Under the pieces are notes generated by a model. It was not told where the DNA came from and searched no databases. It saw only the letters and a program-made list of their open reading frames with translations. Positions 33,402-42,323 of a DNA stretch of 64,000 bases are shown here, piece by piece. Origin of the DNA: Flavisolibacter longurius (GTDB lineage: Bacteria; Bacteroidota; Bacteroidia; Chitinophagales; Chitinophagaceae); assembly GCA_014163555.1 (NCBI GenBank), contig JACJGO010000013.1, positions 62,001 to 126,000 of the forward strand, in the 5' to 3' direction. Within the stretch, counting starts at the first letter, position 1. Each line of letters begins with the position of its first letter. The position numbers were made by a program, and so were the translations under genes.

Positions 33402-34271
33402 ATGGCAACTGCTGCGGCAACAAGAACAAATTGGTGGGGGGGTGGAAGAAGTCCCTTTAATGTGGAATATGGAAAGCTGATGATGTGGTATTTCCTGATG
33501 AGTGATGCGTTTACATTTGGCGCTTTCCTTATCTCTTACGGTACCATCCGCTTTTCCCAAAACTACTGGCCCAACCCGAACGAAGTGTTCAATGCATTTC
33601 CCGGAGCGGGACATGCCAACCTACCACTGGCCTTCGTTAGTTTAATGACCTTTATCCTGATTATGAGTTCGGTGACAATGGTATTGGCCGTGCACGAAGG
33701 ACATCATAACAATAAAAAAGGCGTGGTAAAATGGCTGGGTTGGACGATTGTAGGTGGTTTTGCTTTCCTGGCTTGCCAGGCATGGGAATGGGCGCACCTG
33801 ATTGGTGGCGAACATGTGGTTCTGAACGGAACCCAATTGGAAGTATGGGGTCAGACAACAAGCCATAACCCTTGGGGTCCCAAAGCAAATACAGAATTGG
33901 TAACTGCTGCCCTGCAAACAAGCACACACGAGTCGTTAGTATCACTGGTGGCAAGCCAGCACCATGAAATGGGCCATGCACAGTTAGCCGCCATGTCGGA
34001 TGATAAACTGCGCAGCATGATCAATGTGGCTGAGCTCCATGTGAATGAACCGGGTCCAGTAGCCTTTGGTGGATATTTTTACGGCATTACCGGCTTCCAT
34101 GGATTTCACGTATTTTCCGGTGTTATCATCAACATTGTGATGTTATTAATGACAACGAATAATGTTTTTGAAAAACGGGGACATTACTTGATGATTGAAA
34201 AAGCTGGTTTGTACTGGCACTTTGTGGACCTGGTTTGGGTATTCGTATTCCTTTGTTTTTATCTTATCTAA
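33402..34271 (+). CDS. cytochrome c oxidase subunit III
   Basis: A 289-residue membrane protein. GKLMMWYFLMSDAFTFGAFL near the N-terminus and GFHGFHVFSGVIINIV plus LYWHFVDLVWVFVFLCFYL at the C-terminus are subunit III signatures; the E-x-x-H helix pair is seen in KAGLYWHF and WEWAHLI. Between about 135 and 205 is a soluble loop with QTTSHNPWGPKANTELVTAA that is absent from the short paralogue upstream. The 21-nt gap to the subunit IV gene indicates co-transcription. Confidence 0.92.
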   Translation: MATAAATRTNWWGGGRSPFNVEYGKLMMWYFLMSDAFTFGAFLISYGTIRFSQNYWPNPNEVFNAFPGAGHANLPLAFVSLMTFILIMSSVTMVLAVHEGHHNNKKGVVKWLGWTIVGGFAFLACQAWEWAHLIGGEHVVLNGTQLEVWGQTTSHNPWGPKANTELVTAALQTSTHESLVSLVASQHHEMGHAQLAAMSDDKLRSMINVAELHVNEPGPVAFGGYFYGITGFHGFHVFSGVIINIVMLLMTTNNVFEKRGHYLMIEKAGLYWHFVDLVWVFVFLCFYLI

Positions 34272-34292
34272 CCTTTACAATTAAAATATCGA

Positions 34293-34727
34293 ATGGAACA
34301 TCATACAGAATCATCAGAAGTTACATATCACCACGAGCCAGCGGATAATACAAAGCGTATCTGGAAAACCTTCTGGATCCTCCTGATTGTAACGGTTGTG
34401 GAAGTAGGACTTGGCCTTTTGCTTTACGGTATTGAAGAATCAATCCCTGGTTGGCTAATCCTGTTCTTCAAAGGCATGATGGTTATCTTGACCCTGGCAA
34501 AAGCCTTTTATATTGTAAGCATCTTTATGCACCTGGGTGATGAATTGCGCAATATGATCATGACGATCATTGTTCCGCTGTCCCTGTTCATCTGGTTTAT
34601 CGGTGCGTTTCTTTGGGATGGTAATTATTACCGCACCATCCGCAACCGCTACGATCCTTCCATGGAGAATAAAACGTTGCAACCAAAGCAGGATGTAAAA
34701 GATACCACAACAGCACCGTTGTATTAA
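34293..34727 (+). CDS. cytochrome c oxidase subunit IV-like protein
   Basis: A 144-residue protein with three helices (about 27-47, 53-75 and 88-110) after a polar N-terminus. The segment KRIWKTFWILLIVTVVEVGL, then LTLAKAFYIVSIFMHLGDEL, is that of the prokaryotic subunit IV (caa3_CtaG/COX4_pro type) family. It is the last gene before the strong terminator and completes the II-I-III-III-IV oxidase set. It carries no cofactor and is presumably a stabilising subunit. Confidence 0.85.
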   Translation: MEHHTESSEVTYHHEPADNTKRIWKTFWILLIVTVVEVGLGLLLYGIEESIPGWLILFFKGMMVILTLAKAFYIVSIFMHLGDELRNMIMTIIVPLSLFIWFIGAFLWDGNYYRTIRNRYDPSMENKTLQPKQDVKDTTTAPLY

Positions 34728-34783
34728 CGTGTACATAAAAGAAAGGTCTTTTTAAGACTTTGTTATATCCAATAAAATAGCTC

Positions 34784-34814
34784 AACCGCCGCATACCTTT
34801 GCGGCGGTTTTTCG
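34784..34814 (+). terminator. Rho-independent terminator of the act-cox operon
   Basis: AACCGCCGCA pairs perfectly with TGCGGCGGTT (10 bp, 6-nt loop) and is followed by TTTCGTTTT. It lies 57 nt after the subunit IV stop and is the strongest terminator in the window. Confidence 0.9.
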
Positions 34815-34893
34815 TTTTACAGATTTCGCAGATTCAATGGGTGTTTTCATTTGTCATCTGCGTAATCCTTTTCTATCTGTGTAATAAGCGATT

Positions 34894-35718
34894 ATGAATA
34901 AAAAGGCATTTTATGGTTTGCTGCTTGGGTTATTTGTTCCCGTGGTGGCCTATATGATCATGCGGTTTTTGCCGGCCGCCAACGTATTGCCTTACCGCCT
35001 TTTTTATGAAGATGTGGAAACAAAAGTGGTCAATGGCAAGGAAGTGGTGGATACGGTATGGAGCAAAGTGCCTGATTTTACGCTGACCAACCAGATGGGC
35101 CAGCAGGTTTCGTACAGCGATCTGAAAGGGAAAATCGTTGTGATGGACTTTTTCTTTACACGCTGCCCTGTAATCTGTCCCAAAATGACGCAGCACATGA
35201 AGCGGCTGCAGGAAACCGTAAAAACCAACAGCCGCGCAGGCAACCGTGAGCCGGATTTTATTCATTTCCTATCCATCACGGTAGATCCCAAACATGACAG
35301 TGTTCAGCAATTAAAACGATACGCCGACCGCTTCCAGATCAATCCGCTAAATTGGTGGCTGCTGACCGGAGAGAAAAAAGAAATTTATGACCTGGCACTC
35401 CATGGAATGAAGCTGGGAATAGATGAAACAGAAGTGGACACGGCTTTTATTCATCCGCAGAAATTTGTTTTAATCGATAGGGACGGTGTGATCAGGGCAC
35501 GAAAGGATAAATTTGGCAACCCGAAACTCTATGATGGGTTGGACACAAATGATGTTAAGAACATTGCAGAAGACATTATTTTGTTGACGCTGGAAAAACA
35601 AAAAGGACGAAAATTTTTCCTGGCCGACAAACTGCCCCTGGTTGGAATTGTTTTGGTGATAGCGGCTGTTGGTGTGGTGGTACTGATGTTTGTTTTACGA
35701 AAGAAAAAAAACCCATGA
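34894..35718 (+). CDS. SCO1/SenC family copper chaperone
   Basis: A 274-residue protein anchored by an N-terminal helix (about 7-27), with a second C-terminal helix (about 245-268) and a basic tail. The thioredoxin-like domain carries the copper ligands C91 and C95 in FTRCPVICPK and H187 in FIHPQKFVL. It delivers copper to the CuA site of oxidase subunit II. It lies just past the operon terminator and overlaps the DUF420 gene by 4 nt (ATGA), so these two form a separate assembly unit. The extra C-terminal membrane helix is less common in the family. Confidence 0.93.
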   Translation: MNKKAFYGLLLGLFVPVVAYMIMRFLPAANVLPYRLFYEDVETKVVNGKEVVDTVWSKVPDFTLTNQMGQQVSYSDLKGKIVVMDFFFTRCPVICPKMTQHMKRLQETVKTNSRAGNREPDFIHFLSITVDPKHDSVQQLKRYADRFQINPLNWWLLTGEKKEIYDLALHGMKLGIDETEVDTAFIHPQKFVLIDRDGVIRARKDKFGNPKLYDGLDTNDVKNIAEDIILLTLEKQKGRKFFLADKLPLVGIVLVIAAVGVVVLMFVLRKKKNP

Positions 35719-36293
35719 GCTTTACGCTGGCAAAAAATGATAAAAAGGCAAAAGTCCTGATTTACAGTTTTTCGGTGGTAGTGTTTATTGCCGTTACCTT
35801 TTTGGAACGGGTAACACTGGATGTAAACCTTGGTTTCAATCCCCGGGTTTTTGCTTTGGGAAGTGCTGTAATAAATTCCATCGTTTCTGTTTTACTTATC
35901 GCCGGCCTGGTAACAGCCAAACAAGGTTCTTACACGGCGCACCGAAAGATCATGCTGGCGGCCATTCTTCTCTCCGTTCTGTTTTTGGTATTTTATATTT
36001 TGGGCCACCTGTTTGCTGGTTCCACATACTATGGTGATTTTGACAAAAATGGTGTGGTAGATGAAGCGGAAGCGGTGCAGGCGGGTAGCCTGCGAATCGT
36101 CTATTGGATTTTGTTGGGCACTCATATTCTCCTGGCCGGTATCTCCCTTCCCTTTATTTTGTTTTCGGCATACCGGGCACTTACGAACGACAATGCAAGG
36201 CACCGGAAGATTGCAAAAATCACCTGGCCAATGTGGTTTTACGTGGCCGTAACCGGACCGGTGATTTACCTGATGATCAGCCAGTTTTATTAA
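35715..36293 (+). CDS. DUF420 membrane protein, oxidase assembly-associated
   Basis: A 192-residue protein with five helices starting near residue 15. HRKIMLAAILLSVLFLVFYI and RHRKIAKITWPMWFYVAVTG carry the conserved His residues of DUF420, a family including CtaM, which is needed for oxidase maturation in Bacillales. A loop (about 100-120) reads DFDKNGVVDEAEAVQ, which looks like an EF-hand calcium loop and is unusual between helices. It overlaps the SCO1 gene by 4 nt, supporting a shared role. Confidence 0.85.
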   Translation: MSFTLAKNDKKAKVLIYSFSVVVFIAVTFLERVTLDVNLGFNPRVFALGSAVINSIVSVLLIAGLVTAKQGSYTAHRKIMLAAILLSVLFLVFYILGHLFAGSTYYGDFDKNGVVDEAEAVQAGSLRIVYWILLGTHILLAGISLPFILFSAYRALTNDNARHRKIAKITWPMWFYVAVTGPVIYLMISQFY

Positions 36294-36430
36294 CTGTTTC
36301 CACATCCGTGCACATGAACAGGATGCATCCAATAAAAGATACAAGTGAGAAAGATCAGGTGCTTACCCGAAACAAGTTGGTTAGCATTCCCTGAAAAATT
36401 GCCTACCTTTTCGCTGCATAGAAAAGTGAT

Positions 36431-37291
36431 ATGAAAAAAAACGACAGTCTGCGGATTCTCGACAAAAGGTGCCGCCGCCTGCAGAAACAAAAAGAGCAAC
36501 TCTTAACCGGTTTTGCTGCTGAAACCAACCACGATTTCAGAGTAGAAGTAAAAAAGCTTCGTGCCTTTCTCCGGCTATTAAAATGTGTTCACCCTCAGGC
36601 TGAACGCCTGCATCTTCCAAAGTCTTTTCAACAGCTTTACCGATTCGTAGGTGACGTCCGCAGCATCCAAATTCAACGGCAATGGGTACTGTCAGTTTGT
36701 AAAGAATTGGCCTGTGCAGTGCCGGCTGGCTATATGGAAGTATTGGCCCGAAAAGAAAAGGAAGCGGTCAAAAGAGTGCAGGAAAAAGCAAAAGAGGTAT
36801 CGGTACCATTACTACACCAGCAATTGCAAAAAGAACTGCAGCTTAGCTGGCAGAAAAATGGCGAAGCAACCTTTGTACGGCAGAAGCGATTGCAGTTGGC
36901 AACACTTCTCTCCGCGGTTCTGATTTCTGACGAAGTATTACATGACCTTCGCAAACTGCTCAAAGACCTGTTGTACGTATGGCCGTTGATTGAGGAAGAA
37001 GTGGCAAAAACAATGGCTCCCGGTTTATTCAGCAAAGAAGCCTGTTTGCGTCTTGCCGAGAAGCTTGGTAATTACCAGGATTGCTGCGTGGTGATCTCGC
37101 TGTTTAGCACGCCGTTGCTGGCAGGCTTAAGCCCAGGTGACCAATACCGGCTTTCGCTGATAAAAGAAAGATGTTGCCAGAAAAAAGAAAAGGAAAAAGA
37201 CGCTATTCTTATCACCCTGCAATTGTTGCGAAACGAACTAACAGCAAAGTTGAAACAGACGCAAGGTGTAGAAAAAGTCCAGCTAGGATAA
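36431..37291 (+). CDS. CHAD domain protein
   Basis: A 286-residue, Lys/Arg/His-rich helical protein. NHDFRVEVKKLRAFLRLLKC followed by LYRFVGDVRSIQIQRQWVLS is the start of a CHAD domain, and HDLRKLLKDLLYVWPLIEEE begins the second repeat. CHAD domains bind polyphosphate through basic residues on two helical bundles. No CYTH domain (triphosphatase) is fused or adjacent, so this is a stand-alone CHAD protein, possibly associated with polyphosphate granules. Upstream, TACCTTTT (36404-36411) with TTAG 19 nt before it could be its promoter. Confidence 0.85.
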   Translation: MKKNDSLRILDKRCRRLQKQKEQLLTGFAAETNHDFRVEVKKLRAFLRLLKCVHPQAERLHLPKSFQQLYRFVGDVRSIQIQRQWVLSVCKELACAVPAGYMEVLARKEKEAVKRVQEKAKEVSVPLLHQQLQKELQLSWQKNGEATFVRQKRLQLATLLSAVLISDEVLHDLRKLLKDLLYVWPLIEEEVAKTMAPGLFSKEACLRLAEKLGNYQDCCVVISLFSTPLLAGLSPGDQYRLSLIKERCCQKKEKEKDAILITLQLLRNELTAKLKQTQGVEKVQLG

Positions 37292-37494
37292 ATCATTTTA
37301 CAAAAAGTTTCTGGCTTCAAACCAGCACCCATAACCAATTATTGCAGTGACGAAACTATGTTCGTAAGAGTATACTTTTATATGTAGGTGAAAAACAGCA
37401 AAATATTCCTGTTTTTATTCCCTTTCCCACTGTGCTCATTGCATTTATTGTTGAAGTTTTCTATTTTACCCGCGTTTCCTATAAAACAAAAAAA

Positions 37495-39495
37495 ATGACC
37501 AAACTAACGCTTACGAAAACATCTGTTTTCGCCTGCCTGCATGCGGAGAAATTTTTCTTCTTTACACTCCTGCTTAGTTGCCAACTTGGTGCGCTGGCGC
37601 AAAAGAGCAAAGACCCGAATGTTCCTCCCTTTGGACAAGTTTCCAAAGATGACCTGTTGCTGAAAACCTGTGAGTTTGACGACAAAGCAGGCGCTATGGT
37701 GCTGCTCGATGATGGAGTACTGCAATTTGTTTATGGCAGTGGAATGGAGTTGAAAAGAAGGATCCGTATCAAAATTCTGAACAACAAAGGATTGGACTGG
37801 GCCAACGTGCATCTTCCATATCGCTTAATGACGGGTGGTTCGCAATACATTTCGGACTTGGAAGCTCAAACGTATAACCTCGACGCAGCCGGCAATGTAG
37901 TTGTCTCCAAAGTGGAAAAAAAGCTGGTGTATGAAAAAAAGCTGAACAAGCGTTATGCGGAAAAAGTTTTCACCTTCCCTGAAGCAAAGGTGGGTTCGGT
38001 GATTGAATACAAGTACAGCCACAACGGCATTGGCCTGATCGACTGGTATTTTCAGCGTTCCATCCCGGTGCGGTTCAGCCGTTTTGTAATGGATTTTCCG
38101 CAGGAAGTACAGGTGGCAGCTACGCCATTTACATCAAACCAGTTTGAAAAGAATGATGAAACCACATCTACCCGGAAAGTAACCACCTATACCATGAGCC
38201 AGGTGCCGGCCCTGCAGGACGAGCCGTTTATCATCAATGAAGATTTTTACCGCGACCGATTGGTGACAAAAGTGGTGGCTTATGATATCAATGGCCGTTA
38301 TAGCAGCCGCACCATCAACTGGATCCAGGTGGTAAAAGCCCTGATGGAAGACGAAGATTTTGGTGTGCAGATCAAACGGAACATTCCACGTACAGCCGAC
38401 CTGGATGAAATGCTCAAAAAGGTAACGTCTCCGTATACCCGCATGAAAACAATTTACAAGTATGTACAGGATAACATGCAGTGGAATGAGTTTACCTCTA
38501 TCTGGGCCATGGATGGCGTACGCAGTGCTTGGAAAGACAAAAAAGGAACAGTGGGTGAAATCAACCTGATTCTGGTAAACCTGCTGAAAGATGCAGGCCT
38601 GAATGCCAGTCCGATTTTGGTAAGCACGCATGACAACGGTGTGGTGAATACCATTGATGCCGGAACCTACGAGTATCCGGGTTATAACCAGTTCAACAAG
38701 GTAATGGCTTTCCTGGAACTGGATGGCAAAGCCTTTGTGCTGGATGCTTCGCAAAAGGGAACACCGGTGCACCTGATACCCGCAGAAATTCTGTACACCC
38801 AGGGACTGGTCATCGAAAAATATGAAACCTTCGAATGGGGATGGAAATCCATCTGGAACGATGGCGCCATGGCGAAAAATATTATCCGCATTAACGCAAC
38901 CATCGACCCTTCCGGTAAAATGAGTGGTGAAGCCAACATCGCCAGTTATGATTATGCACGGCTGAGTCGTATTGGCAGCGTCAAAGGCGGAAAGGATAAA
39001 TTCATTGCCAAGCATATTTCCGAATCCAACACAAACCTGACGGTAGATGATGTTGAATTTGGCAACCTGGACTCCGACAGTCTTCCGCTTTTGCAGAAAA
39101 TAAAATACAGCCAGCCAATGAACACGGCCGGTGATTACAATTATTTCTCCGCCAATGTGCTCACCGGGCTGGAAAAAAATCCTTTTGTCGCAGATAACCG
39201 CCTTTCGGATGTGTTTTTCGGCTATAATCAGAAGGTAGAGATTTACGGAAATTACAACCTGCCGGAAGGTTACCAGTTTGATGAATTGCCCAAAAACCTG
39301 AAGATGATCATGCCCGATACCAGCATTGTCATTACCCGCATCTCGCAAATTACAGCCAACTTGCTGCAGACAAAGATTGAGGTGGAATTCAGAAAACCTG
39401 TGTTTGGTGCCGAAGAATATCCCGACCTGCAGGAGTTTTACAAGCGTCTTTTCGATATCCTGAACGAACAGTTTGTGGTACGCAAAAAGAGCTAG
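37495..39495 (+). CDS. DUF3857/transglutaminase-like exported protein
   Basis: A 666-residue protein from the ATG at 37495, giving a signal peptide (about residues 19-36, ending GALAQ). The first 300 residues form a DUF3857 domain (KIRIKILNNKGLDWANVHLP, then SVIEYKYSHNGIGLIDWYFQ). A transglutaminase-like core follows (RMKTIYKYVQDNMQWNEFTS, then GEINLILVNLLKDAG). The expected catalytic Cys (the YGDCK segment of the paralogue at 39606) is here KGTVGEIN, so the active Cys is missing and this member is probably not an active protease or transglutaminase. A DUF3858-like region ends the protein. Role unknown; envelope-located. Confidence 0.85.
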   Translation: MTKLTLTKTSVFACLHAEKFFFFTLLLSCQLGALAQKSKDPNVPPFGQVSKDDLLLKTCEFDDKAGAMVLLDDGVLQFVYGSGMELKRRIRIKILNNKGLDWANVHLPYRLMTGGSQYISDLEAQTYNLDAAGNVVVSKVEKKLVYEKKLNKRYAEKVFTFPEAKVGSVIEYKYSHNGIGLIDWYFQRSIPVRFSRFVMDFPQEVQVAATPFTSNQFEKNDETTSTRKVTTYTMSQVPALQDEPFIINEDFYRDRLVTKVVAYDINGRYSSRTINWIQVVKALMEDEDFGVQIKRNIPRTADLDEMLKKVTSPYTRMKTIYKYVQDNMQWNEFTSIWAMDGVRSAWKDKKGTVGEINLILVNLLKDAGLNASPILVSTHDNGVVNTIDAGTYEYPGYNQFNKVMAFLELDGKAFVLDASQKGTPVHLIPAEILYTQGLVIEKYETFEWGWKSIWNDGAMAKNIIRINATIDPSGKMSGEANIASYDYARLSRIGSVKGGKDKFIAKHISESNTNLTVDDVEFGNLDSDSLPLLQKIKYSQPMNTAGDYNYFSANVLTGLEKNPFVADNRLSDVFFGYNQKVEIYGNYNLPEGYQFDELPKNLKMIMPDTSIVITRISQITANLLQTKIEVEFRKPVFGAEEYPDLQEFYKRLFDILNEQFVVRKKS

Positions 39496-39524
39496 GTCTC
39501 TTCGCACAAATCCTTTTTGTGAGT

Positions 39525-39587
39525 GGTGAGTGGTGAATGATCAGTAAGAATAGAATCTGACTCACTACTCATCATTCACTACTCACC
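39525..39587. repeat. word-repeat hairpin between the two DUF3857 genes
   Basis: Arms at 39525-39541 and 39571-39587 pair at 16 of 17 positions around 29 nt. The left side has the 7-nt word GAGTGGT in tandem (39521-39534); the right side repeats ACTCACTACTC-like words. It sits 30 nt after one gene and 18 nt before the next. Confidence 0.6.
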
Positions 39588-39605
39588 AACCAGAGAATCA
39601 CTGCT

Positions 39606-41531
39606 ATGAAAAAATATTTCTTCTTTCTTTTTTCGCTGCTGTCATCCGCTGCTTTTGGGCAGCCGGTTATTTACAACGCGGCGCTTATTCCGGAAGCCCT
39701 GAAAAAAGGTGCTTCGGTGATTGTGCACTCCGAAACCATCGACCTGGAAGTATCTGACCTGGATGATGCCCGGCTAAAGGTGCGAAAGCTTTTTACGGTG
39801 CTCAATGAAGACGGAAAAGGATCGCTTCTTTTCAATGAATACTCTACCAAGTTTTTGTTGCTGGACGATGCGGAAATTAAGGTGTACGACAGTCAGGGCA
39901 AGGTGGTGCAAAAGCACAAGAAAAAAGAAATGATGACAACGGCTGTGGGCGAAGGGCTGATCGAGGAAGGAAATGTTACATTTTTCCAGGTTAAGCCTTC
40001 GTCTTACCCGGTAACAGTTGAATTCAACTACGAGCAGAAACTGAAAAGCACGTTTTATTTCCCCGATTACCGGTTTATCCGCAAGGGCGAAGCAGTGGTG
40101 CAATCATCGTACACCGCTAAAGTTCCTTCAGGATTAAAGCTCCGACACAAAGCCCGGTACTGTTCACTGGAGCCCGTCGTAACAGAAGGCGAAAAACACA
40201 CTACCTACCAGTGGAGCGTAAAAGACCTGCCGGCTGTGGAAGACGAAGAAGGCAGCCGTTCTATGCGTGACCGTTTTCCGTATGTGAACATTGTTGCCAA
40301 CCAGTTTTCGCATTACGGTTTCCGGGGCGATATGTCGTCATGGAAAAGCTTTGGTGCCTGGATCAATGACCTCTACAACAACCTGGATGTACTGCCTGAA
40401 GGTCGGCAGCAGTTCTTTCAACAACTGGTAAAAGATGCACCGGACAGTCAGGAAAAAGTGCGCCGCATTTATGATTTCCTGCAAAACAATTTCCGCTACG
40501 TAAGCATACAATTAGGTATTGGCGGACTGCGGCCATTTTCGGCGCAGTTCACCGACGAAAAAAAGTATGGCGACTGCAAAGCCCTGAGCAATTATATGAA
40601 GGCCGCCCTCAAAACAGTTGGCATCCGCAGCCATGTGGCCATCATCAATGCCGGTTACAACGAAGAGCCGGTAGATGCTTCATTCCCCGCAAGCAATTTT
40701 AACCACGTCGTGCTTTGTGTGCCGGGAAAAGATTCCATCTGGCTGGAATGCACCAGCAACACGGCAGAATTTAACCGCCTGGGTACGTTTACCGAAAACC
40801 GGAATGCCCTGCTCATTACCGAAGAAGGTGGTGTGCTGGTCACGACGCCCCGCAGCGATCCGGCCGCTAATACCTTTACCACGCATTCGGTGATTAAGTT
40901 TGAGAATGACCTTTCGGCTCTAACGGATACGCGTATGGTAACAACCGGCGCTTTTTCTGAAATGATGAGTGATATCATCAAAGAGCCGCGTGATGAACAA
41001 AAGAAAACGTTGGTATTTTACCTGGGTTACAAACAGCCCGATGACTTTGCACTTTCCGCCGCCGAAGAAAAAGAGCAGCAACAAACCTCGCTAAAGATGG
41101 CGGTACGCAAACTGCACGAGTTCAATGCAGGCAGCAAGTATTTTTTTAATCCACGCATCCATAAAATATGGCCGGGAAAACTGCCTGCTGCCGAAGGCCG
41201 CAAGCTGGATTATTACTTCCATTATCCGTTCATTAAGATGGATACCACGGTTCTACATTTTCCAGAGGGTTACCTGCCGGAAGTATTGCCCAAAGAAAAA
41301 AAGCTGGACACCGATTATGCGAGCTATGTTGCCAAAACCTGGTTTGATGAAAAAGAAAAAACATTTTACACGGCAACAAGATTGGAGTTGAAAAAGCACA
41401 AAATTGCTGCCGCAGATTATGGAAAGGTAAAAGCCTTTTTTGATGAGGTAGCGGCCGATGAAGCGCAAAAGCTGGTGGTGAAAAAAACCGATGCTGCGCC
41501 GGCAGCAACGTCTGAGAAAAAAGCTTTTTAA
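39606..41531 (+). CDS. DUF3857/transglutaminase domain exported protein
   Basis: A 641-residue protein with a signal peptide (residues 1-18, ending AAFGQ). DUF3857 spans about 45-230 (FYFPDYRFIRKGEAVVQSSY). The transglutaminase core is intact: RRIYDFLQNNFRYVSIQLGI, then DEKKYGDCKALSNYMKAALK with the catalytic Cys, and SNFNHVVLCVPG with the catalytic His. A DUF3858-like tail follows, ending in a Lys/Ala-rich stretch. It is a paralogue of the preceding gene, which has lost the Cys, so the pair may be an active and an inactive copy that work together. Substrate unknown. Confidence 0.87.
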   Translation: MKKYFFFLFSLLSSAAFGQPVIYNAALIPEALKKGASVIVHSETIDLEVSDLDDARLKVRKLFTVLNEDGKGSLLFNEYSTKFLLLDDAEIKVYDSQGKVVQKHKKKEMMTTAVGEGLIEEGNVTFFQVKPSSYPVTVEFNYEQKLKSTFYFPDYRFIRKGEAVVQSSYTAKVPSGLKLRHKARYCSLEPVVTEGEKHTTYQWSVKDLPAVEDEEGSRSMRDRFPYVNIVANQFSHYGFRGDMSSWKSFGAWINDLYNNLDVLPEGRQQFFQQLVKDAPDSQEKVRRIYDFLQNNFRYVSIQLGIGGLRPFSAQFTDEKKYGDCKALSNYMKAALKTVGIRSHVAIINAGYNEEPVDASFPASNFNHVVLCVPGKDSIWLECTSNTAEFNRLGTFTENRNALLITEEGGVLVTTPRSDPAANTFTTHSVIKFENDLSALTDTRMVTTGAFSEMMSDIIKEPRDEQKKTLVFYLGYKQPDDFALSAAEEKEQQQTSLKMAVRKLHEFNAGSKYFFNPRIHKIWPGKLPAAEGRKLDYYFHYPFIKMDTTVLHFPEGYLPEVLPKEKKLDTDYASYVAKTWFDEKEKTFYTATRLELKKHKIAAADYGKVKAFFDEVAADEAQKLVVKKTDAAPAATSEKKAF

Positions 41532-41643
41532 GGTGAAAGAAAAGGCCGGGAATTCATGCGATTGCGATAGAAGTAAGTCAAAATGGATGTTGAAAAAACT
41601 TCGTAAACCCAATAACTATCCCTTCTAAACAATAACGAATTCT

Positions 41644-42132
41644 ATGCGAATTATTTTAATGGCTTTGGCGCTGTTTTTCGGTGCAACAGTTTTCGGTCAG
41701 AACCAGCCAGATTATGCTTCCATCAAGCTTGATACGAAAGAAAATTTTACGGACGAAGTAAACAGCACGGCGCTGAAAGCAGCGACTTATATCCTGTCTA
41801 CACCTATCGATAAAAAAAGCAACCCAAGATTATTGGCGTCCCAGTTTTTGCTTCGCTGGATGACAGGATCGCCGCACTATAGTTTTGAGATTGGTGAACA
41901 AGTGGGCAAAATTACCAAGGGCAATGATAATCTGCTGATTGTTTACATGGCGGCCATGACAAAATACTGCCTGGAGAATCCTGCATCGAAAGACGATCAG
42001 CCAAACGTCAAACTCGCATCGATAAAGCAATTATTAAATTATTGTCAGACGCAGCAGGTTAGCCTGACGAAAGAGTTGAAAAAGCTTCACAAGGCAAATG
42101 AAGCAGGTGAGTTGGAAAAGCATTTAAAATAA
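41644..42132 (+). CDS. exported hypothetical protein
   Basis: A 162-residue protein with a signal peptide (residues 1-19, ending TVFGQ). The mature part is helical: ALKAATYILSTPIDKKSNPR, then FLLRWMTGSPHYSFEIGEQV, and YMAAMTKYCLENP. This is a recurrent small Bacteroidota protein; I know no function. The start is 112 nt after the second DUF3857 gene, and a bidirectional terminator lies 83 nt after its stop, so it may be the last gene of that group. Confidence 0.65.
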   Translation: MRIILMALALFFGATVFGQNQPDYASIKLDTKENFTDEVNSTALKAATYILSTPIDKKSNPRLLASQFLLRWMTGSPHYSFEIGEQVGKITKGNDNLLIVYMAAMTKYCLENPASKDDQPNVKLASIKQLLNYCQTQQVSLTKELKKLHKANEAGELEKHLK

Positions 42133-42214
42133 TACTTTACGTTTCTGGTAAAGCGTCACCTCTTAGATAAATTTTAGAGCGAATCGGTTAACAGCAAATC
42201 TCATCTACACCAAA

Positions 42215-42248
42215 CAAAAAGCCCGTTGCAAACGCAACTGGCTTTTTG
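42215..42248. terminator. bidirectional Rho-independent terminator
   Basis: AAAAAGCC-CGTTGC pairs with GCAACT-GGCTTTTT around an AAAC loop with one mismatch, so each strand ends in a U-rich tract. It separates two convergent genes. Just beyond, at 42272-42300, ATTATC words recur several times. Confidence 0.85.
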
Positions 42249-42323
42249 TCGAGAAATAAACTTGATACTGCGAAAAGCTTTATCAAATTATCGCATTATC
42301 GTATTATCTCATTTCCAACCCGC

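Noticed and set aside
36431-37291. CHAD protein as a triphosphatase
   Set aside because: The CYTH catalytic domain is absent; only the polyphosphate-binding CHAD part is seen.
38134-39507. Long open frame (457 codons) antisense to the first DUF3857 gene
   Set aside because: It mirrors a clear gene on the + strand, has no signal, domain or plausible start context, and its composition is that of a reverse-frame shadow.
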